Assembly: GCF_002312815.1 (NCBI RefSeq)
Contig: NZ_NKQJ01000018.1
Span: 1 to 54,453, forward strand
Direction: 5' to 3'
DNA length: 54,453 nucleotides
DNA from: Agaribacterium haliotis
GTDB lineage: Bacteria > Pseudomonadota > Gammaproteobacteria > Pseudomonadales > Cellvibrionaceae
Both the position numbers and the translations under genes were made by a program. Every line of letters starts with the position of its first letter. Within the stretch, counting starts at the first letter, position 1. This document shows, in pieces, positions 7,736 to 16,756 of the stretch. Below the pieces are notes generated by a model. It was not told the DNA's origin. It searched no databases and saw only the letters and a list, made by a program, of their open reading frames with translations.

Positions 7736-8184
7736 GGCTGCTGATTCTTGCGGCTATTAAGACTTAGCCAAACTGGCTAATTATCTACATTCTAATCACT
7801 TTCACAAAAGTTCAGATAATAAAACCGGGCACAGCAAGTCGAATACACAACACACACAAAGCTGTTTCAATTTGTAGCACCTGCTAAAGCTTTGTTTCTT
7901 GGCGACAGTAAACTTGCAAAAAGACCGCTAAAACCATGCATATCTTTGCCATTGAGGTATCATAAGCTCAAGCAATAACTGCCGGCTCTACAACGGAAAG
8001 ATACAGGTAGTTACAGTGCGCAGAAAAACCACGCAGGCAACCGCGATAAAACAATAAATTGCGCCAAATAAACGTATCACAACAAGCGCTATTTATTAGC
8101 AGTCGTTGCGATATACATAATTGATCTAGTCGCGATAGAACTATCGTAATTATTATCAATGCTTACTACAGAGGACGTACACAC
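7736..8184. other. Intergenic region with no gene seen
   Basis: About 450 AT-rich bases between the MITE remnant and the small membrane-protein gene. The minus-strand frame 7968-8159 has no ribosome binding site or family resemblance. The last ~30 bases hold the ribosome binding site (CAGAGGA) of the gene at 8185. Confidence 0.5.
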
Positions 8185-8472
8185 ATGACAGAATACGTAG
8201 TACTTGGACTACTAAGCCTGTTAATTGCCTTGAATGCCTTTTCAAGCTACAGGGCGGTGACATCTGATTACTTCGACAAAAAACAAAAAACCGCTCAGCT
8301 TGTGACGATATGGCTTATACCGCTGCTCGGTGCCCTGCTTATCTTGAGTGTCACTGGCACACCTTCGGGCAGCAAAAATTTTGCCCACCCTGATGGCAGC
8401 CAAAGTCACTCAGCTGAGCTTATGTCATTGAAACACTCAAACTTTGGCAATAGCTCATCCGACGATAACTAA
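8185..8472 (+). CDS. Small membrane protein of unknown function
   Basis: A 95-residue protein with two predicted membrane helices (residues 4-21, YVVLGLLSLLIALNAFSS, and ~41-58, LVTIWLIPLLGALLILSV) joined by a short Lys-rich loop (DKKQKTAQ), then a polar Ser/His-rich tail. The start is supported by AGAGGA 9 nt upstream. I do not recognise the family. It is convergent with the nitric oxide reductase genes; nothing links them functionally. Confidence 0.65.
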   Translation: MTEYVVLGLLSLLIALNAFSSYRAVTSDYFDKKQKTAQLVTIWLIPLLGALLILSVTGTPSGSKNFAHPDGSQSHSAELMSLKHSNFGNSSSDDN

Positions 8473-8564
8473 AATGCTGGCCATATCTATATGGCCGATA
8501 TGTTTGTGGCACATAGATTGTGCGTATAGATAAGCACATAGTGCGCCTAGACAGGCACGCGATT

Positions 8565-8592
8565 CCGGGCTGAAACCGGCGCCTCAGCCCGG
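8565..8592. terminator. GC-rich hairpin between convergent genes
   Basis: CCGGGCTGA and TCAGCCCGG form a perfect 9-bp stem with a 10-nt loop between the stops of the membrane-protein gene (8472) and the reductase gene (8635). It lacks a T tract on either strand, so it is a weak or factor-assisted terminator at best. Confidence 0.4.
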
Positions 8593-8634
8593 CCCATTAT
8601 CGCGCCTTGCATCGGCTCCGGTTTTATAAACGTG

Positions 8635-10089
8635 CTAACTCTCAACAAGGTGGTCGTGTTTGCTGCTTTTTAGCATTAAGCGCAACACAAACAGGCCCAG
8701 CATGCAGCCACCGGCAATAAATAGCAGGTCGCCGGCCATTCTTGCCCACACCAGATGAACCACTTCCGTGCTGCGAATCACCTCCGTTGAACGCGCGTAC
8801 CAGTAGCCCTTCTCGAGCACTGCGCGAAACTGAATCAAACCTATCGGCAATAAAGACATAAACAACATCGCCGCCAAGCCGATATTCAAACTCCAAAACG
8901 AAAATTTCAGCAGCTTGTCGGTAAAATGATCCAGATCGAAGTGATGGCGCAAACAAATCAGCATTAAACCAATGCCGAGCATGCCATAGACACCCATAAA
9001 CGCACCGTGAGCATGCGTGGCGGTGGTGTTTAAACCCTGAATATAATAGAGCGATATCGGCGGGTTAATTAAAAAGCCGAGTATGCCGGCACCAACTAAG
9101 TTCCAAAACGCCGACGCGACAAAAAACATAATCGCCCATTTATAGCGGGCCATCCACGGTGCGCGGTTGCGCATCGAATACGTTTCGTAAGCTTCAAAAC
9201 CAATCAGTGTTAACGGCACAACTTCAAGCGCAGAAAAGCTTGCCCCCCAGGCAATCACCGAAGTGGGTGTGCCGACAAAATACAGGTGGTGCAAGGTGCC
9301 CAATATACCGCCGGTTAAAAAAATCGCCGTTGTCGACAACACGGCAAAACTGGCCGTCTTAGCTCGAACCAGACCTAAGCGCACAAAAATTAATGACAGT
9401 ATGGCTGTTGCGAAGGTTTCAAAAAATCCTTCAACCCACAGGTGCACCACCCACCAGCGCCAGTACTCGTTAATCGCCAGGTTCTGGTGTTTGCCCACCA
9501 TAAAGGCCGCGGCGTAGAAAAAACCTATGCACAAGATCGACACATAGAGCAGCAGAAAAATGGGGCGCTGTTCATCGCGCCGGCTAAAAATTGGGCGAAC
9601 AGCCATTGTCACCAGTACCAGCCACAGCATCAGCCCAATAAATAAAAGAATCTGCCAGAAGCGCCCCAAATCAACGTACTCCTGGCCCTGGTGTCCAAAA
9701 AAGAAGCTGCTGTCTAAATCCAACCACTGCTGAATAGCGATGTACTCGCCGATCATCGAGCCGACCACCACCAACACCAGCGCAGCCCAGAGGATATTGA
9801 CTCCCAGTTTTTGCAATGGTGCCTCGTAGCGCGACAGCGCCGTGGCGACAAATAAGCCCGTACCGAGCCAAACGGTGGCTATCCAAAATATGGCGATTTG
9901 TGTGTGCCAGGTACGCGTCAGGCTGTAGGGAAAGATTTCAGCGAGGGGAAGGCCATAAAAATCGCTGCCCTCAACACCGTAGTGCGCCGTCAGGCCGCCG
10001 AGAAAAATCTGCAATACAAATAAGCCAATGGCGGTATAAAAAAACTTATAGGTGGCTTTTTGCGACGGCAGTACGCCTTTATCCATCAT
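8635..10089 (-). CDS. norB: Quinol-type nitric oxide reductase, catalytic (NorB-like) part
   Basis: A 484-residue integral membrane protein with the 12-helix haem-copper oxidase core that reduces NO to N2O. Metal ligands are visible: RTWHTQ (low-spin haem b), WWVVHLWVEGFFE (FeB His plus catalytic Glu), GTLHHLYFVG (two FeB His), and HAHGAFMGVYGM (haem b3/b His). GSDFYGLPLAE and FWFGHQG-like stretches match qNOR rather than cytochrome-linked NorB. The start is ATG 10089, overlapping the stop of the N-terminal cistron as ATGA. In typical qNOR this sequence continues in one frame from that upstream gene, so here the enzyme is split in two. No NorR/NsrR gene is adjacent. Confidence 0.9.
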   Translation of the reverse strand: MMDKGVLPSQKATYKFFYTAIGLFVLQIFLGGLTAHYGVEGSDFYGLPLAEIFPYSLTRTWHTQIAIFWIATVWLGTGLFVATALSRYEAPLQKLGVNILWAALVLVVVGSMIGEYIAIQQWLDLDSSFFFGHQGQEYVDLGRFWQILLFIGLMLWLVLVTMAVRPIFSRRDEQRPIFLLLYVSILCIGFFYAAAFMVGKHQNLAINEYWRWWVVHLWVEGFFETFATAILSLIFVRLGLVRAKTASFAVLSTTAIFLTGGILGTLHHLYFVGTPTSVIAWGASFSALEVVPLTLIGFEAYETYSMRNRAPWMARYKWAIMFFVASAFWNLVGAGILGFLINPPISLYYIQGLNTTATHAHGAFMGVYGMLGIGLMLICLRHHFDLDHFTDKLLKFSFWSLNIGLAAMLFMSLLPIGLIQFRAVLEKGYWYARSTEVIRSTEVVHLVWARMAGDLLFIAGGCMLGLFVLRLMLKSSKHDHLVES

Positions 10090-10889
10090 GGGTCCTTGGC
10101 CGGCCCCTGCAGAGGTTCTTCTTTTAATGCGGCGTGGTACCACACCAAGGCACCGACACCGATAAGCAGCAGTACCAAACTGATAATTGACCAAAACACC
10201 GAATCCGGCGTAATCGTATTGCCTATGCTCGGGTCGTAAGGCCAGTTATTGGTATAGCTATAGTTCTCTCCGGGCCGCTCGGTCACCGCCGCCCACGCAG
10301 ACCAGAAGACAAATGCGGCAAACGCTTCGCGCCGAGCCGGGTCGACAAGACTGTTGTTTTTCATCGCATAGGCATCGCGCTCTTCAGCGCTCGCCTCGTC
10401 GTCACCAAAAAGCGAGACATAGTATTGCTGCAGGGCTTTGATCGCGCGAGCGCGCTCGACACTGACCACGATCACTCCAGTGCTGGCGTCATAGCTGTTG
10501 TTGCGAATCTCGCGCCGGTAGCGATCGAGTAAGGCATCCTGTTCGGCAATTGTCAGCGCAGAAAAAGTCGAGTGGTAGAGTTCGGCGGCAACATAGTCCA
10601 GCCACAAGAGCTGCTCTTTGTGAATCCAGTCTGCGGTCCAGTCGGGCGCAACATAGGCGCCGTGCCCCCAGATACTGCCAAGTTGGTGGCCGCCCATTGA
10701 ACGCCACGCGAGCTGGCCTTTGTCGATATCGCTGTCGCGAAACAGAACCTGACCGCGGCTATCGACAACCGCCGTCGGCATCGGTGGGCTCTGCTGATAA
10801 ATGTCCCGCCCAACCCAGAGCAGGGTCACAAATGAAAAGACACACACAGCTACCAGCGCCGCTAGCGCGTACTTACTTCTACGATCCAT
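10086..10889 (-). CDS. Nitric oxide reductase N-terminal (NorC-like) part, separate cistron
   Basis: 267 residues matching the N-terminal extension of qNOR: a first membrane helix (residues 8-28), a large periplasmic domain with SMGGHQLGSIWGHGAYVAPD and ADWIHKEQL, WAAVTERPGENYSYTNNWPYD, and a second helix near the end (VFWSIISLVLLLIGVGALVWY). As in quinol enzymes, no CXXCH haem c motif is present. The reading frame ends at AKDP, then TGA overlaps the ATG of the catalytic gene by four bases; qNORs of this type normally read through this point. Either a true two-gene enzyme held together by coupling, or a one-base indel next to a CCC run. Confidence 0.85.
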   Translation of the reverse strand: MDRRSKYALAALVAVCVFSFVTLLWVGRDIYQQSPPMPTAVVDSRGQVLFRDSDIDKGQLAWRSMGGHQLGSIWGHGAYVAPDWTADWIHKEQLLWLDYVAAELYHSTFSALTIAEQDALLDRYRREIRNNSYDASTGVIVVSVERARAIKALQQYYVSLFGDDEASAEERDAYAMKNNSLVDPARREAFAAFVFWSAWAAVTERPGENYSYTNNWPYDPSIGNTITPDSVFWSIISLVLLLIGVGALVWYHAALKEEPLQGPAKDP

Positions 10890-10982
10890 GTTTTTTCCTT
10901 GTCATTAAAGCGCGCCAATTAACGCCGCTTACATTAACTTGTAAATAAATCCAGCTATCGATCGATGCAGGCATTGACCGAC

Positions 10983-10995
10983 CTTGCCTTGCAAG
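10983..10995. promoter_or_regulatory. Small palindrome upstream of the nitric oxide reductase
   Basis: CTTGC-CTT-GCAAG lies 94 bp upstream of the reductase start. It could be a regulator site, but it matches neither the NorR (GTCA-N7-TGAC) nor the FNR (TTGAT-N4-ATCAA) consensus, so no regulator is proposed. Confidence 0.25.
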
Positions 10996-11096
10996 ATAAC
11001 CCGGGCGCCACAAAGAACTTGCGCACGCACTAAGATCAAAATAAAGGCAGATTTTTTAATAATGACAGAGAATTAAGACTCAGAAAAGACGCCACC

Positions 11097-11297
11097 TTGA
11101 GCCCGCACGCCGAGGCCCTGCTCAAAGCGCTGAACCGGGGCATTAGGCAACTGCGCCAAAGCGGCGAGCTCAGAGCCATACTTGAAGATGCCGGTTTTTA
11201 CCCCAAACGAACTCGAGGTTGGCAAGTTGTCAATAATCCCAAACGGCCGCTGCTTAAGCCGAGTTTGTATAACTGTAAATTAACCGCGCAGCACTGA
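11097..11297 (+). pseudogene. Remnant of a family-3 periplasmic binding protein (C-terminal part)
   Basis: The readable part (HAEALLKALNRGIRQLRQSG, then ELRAILEDAGFYPKR) matches the C-terminal end of solute-binding family 3 proteins; the intact protein at 33445 has YARALLRAINEGMAFLRQSE at the same place. There is no ATG or ribosome binding site; only a TTG at 11097 opens the frame, and the upstream frame is open but unrelated. The last residues run past the natural end into the ABC permease tail. I read it as the 3' scar of a deleted gene. Confidence 0.55.
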
Positions 11298-13793
11298 CAT
11301 CGGCGCAACTTTTACCACCTTGCGTGTCGACAGCCAACCCACCGTTGCAATCAATAGCGCGCCAGCTAGCGGCAATACCAGCCACAACATATAAAACGGC
11401 GAATAGGCCATTGAAAAACTGCGGCTTTGCAAAAAAAACAAAGCCAGCTCATTGCCCACCAAAGCCAGAACACCGGCACAAAAACCCAGCACTGAAAATT
11501 CGATTAACAGGGTTGAGCGCAGCAAATTCTTGCTGGCGCCGAGGCTGCGTAAGATGGCGCTCTCTTTTAATCTAAGATCCAGGCTGGCCTGAATACTGGC
11601 AATCAACACCAAAATTCCCGAAAGTAAAATCAGAATAAAAATAAACTCAATCGCCTGGCTGATCTTAGCCACAATCGATCGCAATTGATTGATTGTCTGG
11701 TCAAGCTCAATCACGGTAAATGTTGGGAACTTACGTGAAAGCTGTGCCAGCAGTGGCTTATCTGCTTTATCTAAATAAAAGCTGCTAAGCCAGTTAGCGC
11801 CGTACTGAGGCCCGAGCTTTTTATTGAAGATCACAAAAAAATTCGGGTTCATCGAATCCCATTTGACTTCGCGCACACTGGCAATGCTTGCGCTAAGCTC
11901 TTGCCCGGCAAGTGTAAAACTGAGCACGTCGCCAACTTTTGCATCGAGCCCATCGGCGTAGTCCTTTTCGACAGAGATCAACAAGGGCTCGTTTTTGTCA
12001 TCAAAGCTCGACCACCAGCGGCCGCTTATCAAAGTATTATCCGCGCCCATCTCAGCAGAAGACGTTAAATTCACCTCGCGCTCGTAGCGAGCTTTTTGCT
12101 CGGCATACTGTAAAACAAGCTCTTTGGCATCAACGCCATTGACGGCAACAATGCGCCCGCGTGTCATCGGGTAAAAAGGGCTGTAATCAATACCGTTCGT
12201 ATCAAAAAAACCTTGTACTTCGGGTAATTGTTCGGCTTGCATATTAAATACAAAATGATTGGCCGCCCGCTCCGGCAGCTGCGCCTGCCACTTGTTAATC
12301 AGCTCTGTGCGCACACTAAATAGCAGTGCGATTAGCATCAACAAACTGGCAAATACGCCCATTTGAGTTGCATTCATATGGCGGTGGCGCTGCAGGTTAT
12401 TAAGCCCCAGGCGCCAGCCCGAGCCCAGGCGCGCCGCCGCCAGCTGGCTGCTTTTTATCAATAGGCTAGAAAGCAACCACAGCATTAACAAAGCGCCCAG
12501 CGCGGCAATTAACAGAGCCAGGGTCAACTGCACATCGCCACTGTAAAAATAAATAAGCAGCAACACAGCCAAACTGGCGATAACCAAAGCCGCGCGATTG
12601 CCGAGCCCGGTTGCCAACGCCGAGTTTAATACTGTCGCCGGGCTGATTTTCCGCAGCGCTAAAATCGGCGGCGCCGCAAACGCCGCCAGCGCAACAAAAC
12701 CGGTGACAAGGCCGGTGCCATAAGCCGACCACGACGGCGGCGCCGCTTCGCCCTGAATTAAATCTTTCAGCGCGGCCAGAATAAGCCAGTGCATGGCCCA
12801 GCCAAATAGCGAGCCGAGCAGCATAGCAACAAGCGCAACCGCAGCGAGCATCAGCATAAACAGCGCGCTGATATGCGCAGGTTTAAGGCCAAAGGTTTTT
12901 AACAACGCCACCGTTTTAAACTGCGCCAACGCGTAGCGCCGCGCAGCCAGGGCAATCGCCGCACAGCCGAGCAGCACCCCTAGGCTGCCGGCCAGCAGCA
13001 AAAATTTCTCGGCCCGGGCCAGCGCCTGGGACACACTGCGGTTGCTCTGGTCGGCCGCCAACCAGCGCCGATGCGGGCCGAGTTCACTGGCCACACTCGC
13101 CTTTAAATCGGCAAGCGCGGTTTGATCACCAGCGAGCATCAGGTTGTAATTGATGCGGCTACCCTGCTGAATCACTTCGGTGGCTTCAACATCGGCCATC
13201 GCCATCATTGCCCTCGGCGCCACGCCAAAAAAACTCTGGCCCTGATCGGGCTCGCGCTGAATAAGCGCACTAAACAGTAATTCGGCTTCGCCGACAGCAA
13301 GCATTGCTCCGGGCTCAACACCGAGCGCAGCGGCCAACCTCGGCGCCAACCACAGCTCTCCGGGCGCCGGCCCGTGCTGCACCGCTTTGCCTGCTTGCCA
13401 GCCCTGCTGGCTTATCTCTAGCGCACCGAGTAGCGGAAAATCGGGCGTCACCGCTTTAACCTGGGCCAGCGCCATGCCCGTATCCGAGAACACCATGCTC
13501 GAGAAATCGACGCTGCTGGCTGTGCGCAGGCCTAGCTCCGTCGCCCGCTCGCCCCAGGCTGGCGGCGCCGGCAATGAACCTAGCACACTCGCATCGGCGG
13601 CCATAAACACCGCCGCTTCGTGATAAATGCTGTTGTGAATACGGGAATTAAACAGGCTGATGCTGCTGACCGTCGCCACCGCCAGCAGCGACGACAACAG
13701 CAGCAAACTCAAACCGCCGCCGCGCCAGTCGCGCAGCATTAACTTAAAGGCCAACAGCAATAAATTAACGGATACTCGACTGTGCTGGCTCAT
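11280..13793 (-). CDS. ybbP: ABC transporter permease, FtsX/YbbP family
   Basis: An 837-residue permease with the YbbP layout: an N-terminal helix (residues ~28-50), a long periplasmic region, a helix bundle at ~260-480 with two FtsX cores, a second periplasmic region, and a last FtsX bundle at ~700-830 (LDLRLKESAILRSLGASKNL and the closing VGWLSTRKVVKVAPMSVLRG). The family works with YbbA and is placed beside tesA in many proteobacteria. ATG 13793 overlaps the ATPase stop as ATGA, so the two are coupled. It probably handles a lipophilic substrate, possibly lipid-linked given the neighbouring esterase; that is inference. Confidence 0.88.
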   Translation of the reverse strand: MSQHSRVSVNLLLLAFKLMLRDWRGGGLSLLLLSSLLAVATVSSISLFNSRIHNSIYHEAAVFMAADASVLGSLPAPPAWGERATELGLRTASSVDFSSMVFSDTGMALAQVKAVTPDFPLLGALEISQQGWQAGKAVQHGPAPGELWLAPRLAAALGVEPGAMLAVGEAELLFSALIQREPDQGQSFFGVAPRAMMAMADVEATEVIQQGSRINYNLMLAGDQTALADLKASVASELGPHRRWLAADQSNRSVSQALARAEKFLLLAGSLGVLLGCAAIALAARRYALAQFKTVALLKTFGLKPAHISALFMLMLAAVALVAMLLGSLFGWAMHWLILAALKDLIQGEAAPPSWSAYGTGLVTGFVALAAFAAPPILALRKISPATVLNSALATGLGNRAALVIASLAVLLLIYFYSGDVQLTLALLIAALGALLMLWLLSSLLIKSSQLAAARLGSGWRLGLNNLQRHRHMNATQMGVFASLLMLIALLFSVRTELINKWQAQLPERAANHFVFNMQAEQLPEVQGFFDTNGIDYSPFYPMTRGRIVAVNGVDAKELVLQYAEQKARYEREVNLTSSAEMGADNTLISGRWWSSFDDKNEPLLISVEKDYADGLDAKVGDVLSFTLAGQELSASIASVREVKWDSMNPNFFVIFNKKLGPQYGANWLSSFYLDKADKPLLAQLSRKFPTFTVIELDQTINQLRSIVAKISQAIEFIFILILLSGILVLIASIQASLDLRLKESAILRSLGASKNLLRSTLLIEFSVLGFCAGVLALVGNELALFFLQSRSFSMAYSPFYMLWLVLPLAGALLIATVGWLSTRKVVKVAPMSVLRG

Positions 13794-14458
13794 CGGCAAT
13801 GTTCACTCAACTGGCCTGCGTGCATGGTCAACTGGCGCTGACAGCGCTCGGCCAACTCGGCGCTGTGAGTCACCAGCACCAGTGTTGTGTCGCTCTCTGC
13901 ATTCATCGAAAACAACAGTTCGGTAATTAAGGCACCGGTCTCAGCATCTAAATTACCAGTGGGCTCATCGGCAAAAATAATCGGCGCCTCACAGGCAAAA
14001 GCTCTGGCCAGAGCGATGCGCTGCTGCTCGCCACCACTTAGCTGGCGCGGATAGTGCTGGGCGCGCAATTTAAGGCCAACGCGCTCTAAGTAGCTCGCGG
14101 CCTTTTTTTCTGCTTGCTTATCCCCTTTAACTTCAAGCGGTAACATAATATTCTCAAGCGCGGTTAAGCTCTCGAGCAGCTGGAAGTTTTGAAAAACAAA
14201 AGCGACATAGTCGCGGCGAATAGTCGAGCGCGCCTCTTCATCCAGCGCACTGATGCTCGTATTATTAATGGTGAGCTCGCCGGAGCTCGGCACATCCAAA
14301 CCTGCGAGCATGCCGAGCAAGGTTGTCTTGCCCGACCCCGAGGCGCCGACAATCGCAACCGTCTCGCCTTTGTGAATATCTAAATTGATATTTTTGAGAA
14401 TCTGCAACTGGCCGCCATGTACCGCAACACTGTGACTAACATCAGAAGCTTTGATCAT
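13790..14458 (-). CDS. ybbA: ABC transporter ATPase, YbbA family
   Basis: A 222-residue ATPase of the LolD/MacB class: Walker [15 protein letters not shown] (~38-51), signature [15 protein letters not shown], Walker B with D-loop [13 protein letters not shown], switch His in [10 protein letters not shown]. It powers the FtsX-type permease translated next (ATGA overlap). Its ATG shares the tetramer CATG with the ATG of the divergent tesA gene, so the two genes start on the same bases in opposite directions; the order ybbP-ybbA-tesA is also seen in E. coli. Confidence 0.92.
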   Translation of the reverse strand: MIKASDVSHSVAVHGGQLQILKNINLDIHKGETVAIVGASGSGKTTLLGMLAGLDVPSSGELTINNTSISALDEEARSTIRRDYVAFVFQNFQLLESLTALENIMLPLEVKGDKQAEKKAASYLERVGLKLRAQHYPRQLSGGEQQRIALARAFACEAPIIFADEPTGNLDAETGALITELLFSMNAESDTTLVLVTHSAELAERCQRQLTMHAGQLSEHCR

Positions 14459-15176
14459 GAATTGTATTAACCCGACTTATCAACTAGCTGTTTATTTCGC
14501 AAAAGCACCTAAGCGGCTTTCGCTGCAGCTACTAAGCATACTTGTTTTTTTGCTATTTGGATCAGCCGGGCACGCGTTTGAGGCAAGCGGCCCAAAAAGC
14601 CCGGCCGTTGACAGCAGCGCCAGCGTAGAGGCCCCGCGCCTATTAATACTCGGCGACAGCCTAAGCGCCGCTTACAAATTACCCAAAGAACAGGGCTGGG
14701 TGGAACTGCTTGGCGACAAGTTCAACGCCGAAGGTCTGCAAGTGGATGTGCACAATGCGTCAGTCAGCGGTATGGCGACCGCCGGCGGCTTAAAGCTGCT
14801 GCCGAACCTTATCAAACAACAACCCGGCTTTGTTATCATCGAGCTCGGCGCCAACGACGGCCTGCAGGGCAAATCCATCGCCTATATCAGACAAAACCTC
14901 GAGCAACTTGTTAAGCTCGCGCAGCAAAGCGGCGCCCAGGTGATGCTGGTCGGCATACAGCTGCCGCCCAATATGGGCCGGCGCTACACCGAACCATTTT
15001 TTGCACTCTACGCCGATACGGCAAAAAAATACGATACCGCGCTGGTACCGTTTTTACTTGAAGGTGTCGCAGGCCACCGCGCTTATATGATGGCCGACGG
15101 CCTGCATCCCAACGCCAAAGGCCAGGAAAAAATTGCCGAGCAGATGTATTTAGCGATAAAAAGCTGGCTGTTTTAG
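14457..15176 (+). CDS. tesA: Periplasmic GDSL esterase / lysophospholipase L1 (TesA)
   Basis: A 239-residue SGNH hydrolase that cleaves acyl thioesters and lysophospholipids in the periplasm. All four blocks are present: ILGDSLSAAY (nucleophile Ser), SVSGMATAGG (oxyanion Gly), ELGANDG (Asn), DGLHPNAKGQ (Asp/His dyad). A signal peptide with LLSILVFLLFGSAGHAF precedes. The N-terminus is about 20 residues longer than usual; the ATG at 14457 overlaps the divergent ybbA start and has no good ribosome binding site, while an in-frame TTG at 14451 is possible. No better internal start is visible. Confidence 0.88.
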   Translation: MNCINPTYQLAVYFAKAPKRLSLQLLSILVFLLFGSAGHAFEASGPKSPAVDSSASVEAPRLLILGDSLSAAYKLPKEQGWVELLGDKFNAEGLQVDVHNASVSGMATAGGLKLLPNLIKQQPGFVIIELGANDGLQGKSIAYIRQNLEQLVKLAQQSGAQVMLVGIQLPPNMGRRYTEPFFALYADTAKKYDTALVPFLLEGVAGHRAYMMADGLHPNAKGQEKIAEQMYLAIKSWLF

Positions 15177-15253
15177 CAGCCTTGCGCCGTGCCCACCCAA
15201 CCAAGAAGCGGCTGTCACTTAACAGGCCGGCGCCGGTCAAGCGTGATCGCCCA

Positions 15254-15718
15254 CTACACCACCGGCCGGCGCCGATAAAAAATCAAGTTAGGCAGCGCTA
15301 AACCAACAGCGAGCGCAGCGATAATCGAGGTGCCGGTAATAAAGTTTTCGGCAAAAATTTTCCACAGTTCAATTGAAAAGCCGACGTGGTTAATCTCAAC
15401 AATGGCAATCATTGCCTTGTATACGTACACCCCCGGCACCATTGGAATCATCGCCGCCACGGTAAAAATACCGGCCGGAACATGTAATTTTTTTGACCAG
15501 TAAATACCGATAAGGCCAACCGTTGTTGAACCGGCGAGCGTCGCCCACTCGATCTGTATGCCCTGCTGCAACAACAGCATGCGCAAGCCGTGAGCGATGG
15601 CGCCGCCGAGCGCGCAGTAAGGCAAATATTTGGGTGGCACATTAAAAACCATGGCAAAACCCACGGCCGGAATCGCGGCAAAAAACATATCGTTTAACAG
15701 CGCTAAAACTAGAGCCAT
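15254..15718 (-). CDS. yjjB: Threonine/serine exporter family protein, YjjB type
   Basis: A 154-residue protein with four membrane helices (FFAAIPAVGFAMVFNVP, CALGGAIAHGLRMLLLQ, FTVAAMIPMVPGVYVYKA, SIIAALAVGLALPNLIFY); the PMVPG motif is typical of the ThrE_2/DUF3815 family. It forms a split exporter with the DUF1212 protein YjjP encoded upstream, whose gene overlaps by 10 nt. In E. coli YjjPB exports succinate; serine/threonine export is the family name. Start ATG 15718 follows GGAG by 8 nt. Confidence 0.88.
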   Translation of the reverse strand: MALVLALLNDMFFAAIPAVGFAMVFNVPPKYLPYCALGGAIAHGLRMLLLQQGIQIEWATLAGSTTVGLIGIYWSKKLHVPAGIFTVAAMIPMVPGVYVYKAMIAIVEINHVGFSIELWKIFAENFITGTSIIAALAVGLALPNLIFYRRRPVV

Positions 15719-16488
15719 GTCCAAACTCCCGTGAAGGTTGTTGCTGTAATAATACCGATCGATGTTGCCAAGCCGAGCAAGGTCGCAAAAATCCAGCGCG
15801 CAATGCCCATATTGACGTAACCGTTGACCATGTCGGAGATGGCGTTAATTAACGGAAAGCCCGGCACCAGCATCAGTACTGAACTTGCCATCGCCAGGGT
15901 CGGGTTGTTGCCAAACTGAAACAGCTCGGCCTGAGCTGCAATTAAGCTGGTCACAAAGGCCGTCAGGCCAAAATTTAACAGCGGGTTAAAATGCCGGTGG
16001 GCAATTTCCTGGCGCACAAACATGCCCGCGGCTGAAGCAACAAAGGTCCAGGCAAATAAAAGCCAATCGCCACCGGCCAAACGACAAAACGATGCGCACG
16101 ACAGGCCGATCATCACGATCACCAACCAGCGGTTGTGCTTGTACGGCTCGATAGACTCAAGCCGCTGTTTAACCTGCCCGGCGCTTAACCGCTGCTGTTC
16201 AGCGGCGATCACCAACTGCTGAATTTCACTGACAACATGCATATTGATGCCGCGGTCGGGGCAGCGCCTGGCGGTGGTTACACAAAAGCCATCGACCAGG
16301 GTCGTCACCACCATTGAGCTCGCCGACAGCGATATTTCAACACTGTGCAAGCCCATCGCCCGCCCGAGCCTGCAGCTTAAGCTATTCACCATCGAACTCT
16401 CTGCACCGTGCTGCAACAACATCTGCCCGGTTTTCACTACCAGCCGCGAAATTTCGCGCTGCTGTTCTTCCTGGATAACGCAGGACAT
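15709..16488 (-). CDS. yjjP: Threonine/serine exporter family protein, YjjP type (DUF1212)
   Basis: A 259-residue protein. The N-terminal cytoplasmic part has the DUF1212 hallmarks LLQHGAESSMVNSLSCRLG and VTTARRCPDRGINMHVV, followed by five hydrophobic segments from residue ~120 onward, including LMLVPGFPLINAISDMVNGY. It pairs with YjjB, encoded with a 10-nt overlap. Start ATG 16488 has GGTGG 6 nt upstream; the open frame extends to 16602 but without support. Confidence 0.88.
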   Translation of the reverse strand: MSCVIQEEQQREISRLVVKTGQMLLQHGAESSMVNSLSCRLGRAMGLHSVEISLSASSMVVTTLVDGFCVTTARRCPDRGINMHVVSEIQQLVIAAEQQRLSAGQVKQRLESIEPYKHNRWLVIVMIGLSCASFCRLAGGDWLLFAWTFVASAAGMFVRQEIAHRHFNPLLNFGLTAFVTSLIAAQAELFQFGNNPTLAMASSVLMLVPGFPLINAISDMVNGYVNMGIARWIFATLLGLATSIGIITATTFTGVWTWL

Positions 16489-16717
16489 CAATTCCACCTT
16501 TGCTCCAATGCACACTAAAACAAACAAGACGTATAAACGGCGCCGCGCCGCAAACGCGCAGCTCGGCCGCGGTTTAGCCGTTAAGTTAAGGCCCTCAGGC
16601 ACAGGCGCCCTATTTTAAAGCCAGGCTCGTGTCCGTATTTTGATGCGTGCGAAGTTTTTCCAAACGCCACAGAAGTGCTTACAGATAGGAAGCGGATAAC
16701 TATCAAAAGAAATATTC

Positions 16718-16729
16718 AACCCATAGGTT
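16718..16729. promoter_or_regulatory. Operator half of an AACC-N4-GGTT pair (upstream)
   Basis: AACC-CATA-GGTT overlaps the first bases of the -35 box of the ArsR-family gene. Its partner lies 39 bp downstream, over the start codon. The arms extend to 5 bp (CAACC/GGTTG). Confidence 0.55.
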
Positions 16730-16755
16730 GACTAATTAAAATTGGCGAGTATATT
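16728..16755 (+). promoter_or_regulatory. Sigma-70 promoter of the ArsR/SRPBCC operon, apparently leaderless
   Basis: TTGACT (16728-16733), a 16-bp spacer, then TATATT (16750-16755). Transcription should begin near 16762, at the ATG at 16763, so the mRNA would have no leader. No Shine-Dalgarno sequence precedes that ATG, which agrees. Confidence 0.6.
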
Positions 16756-16756
16756 A

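Noticed and set aside
10890-11096. FNR or NorR box upstream of the nitric oxide reductase
   Set aside because: Only half-site matches (TTGAC near 10974; ATCAA near 11036) without partners at the right spacing.
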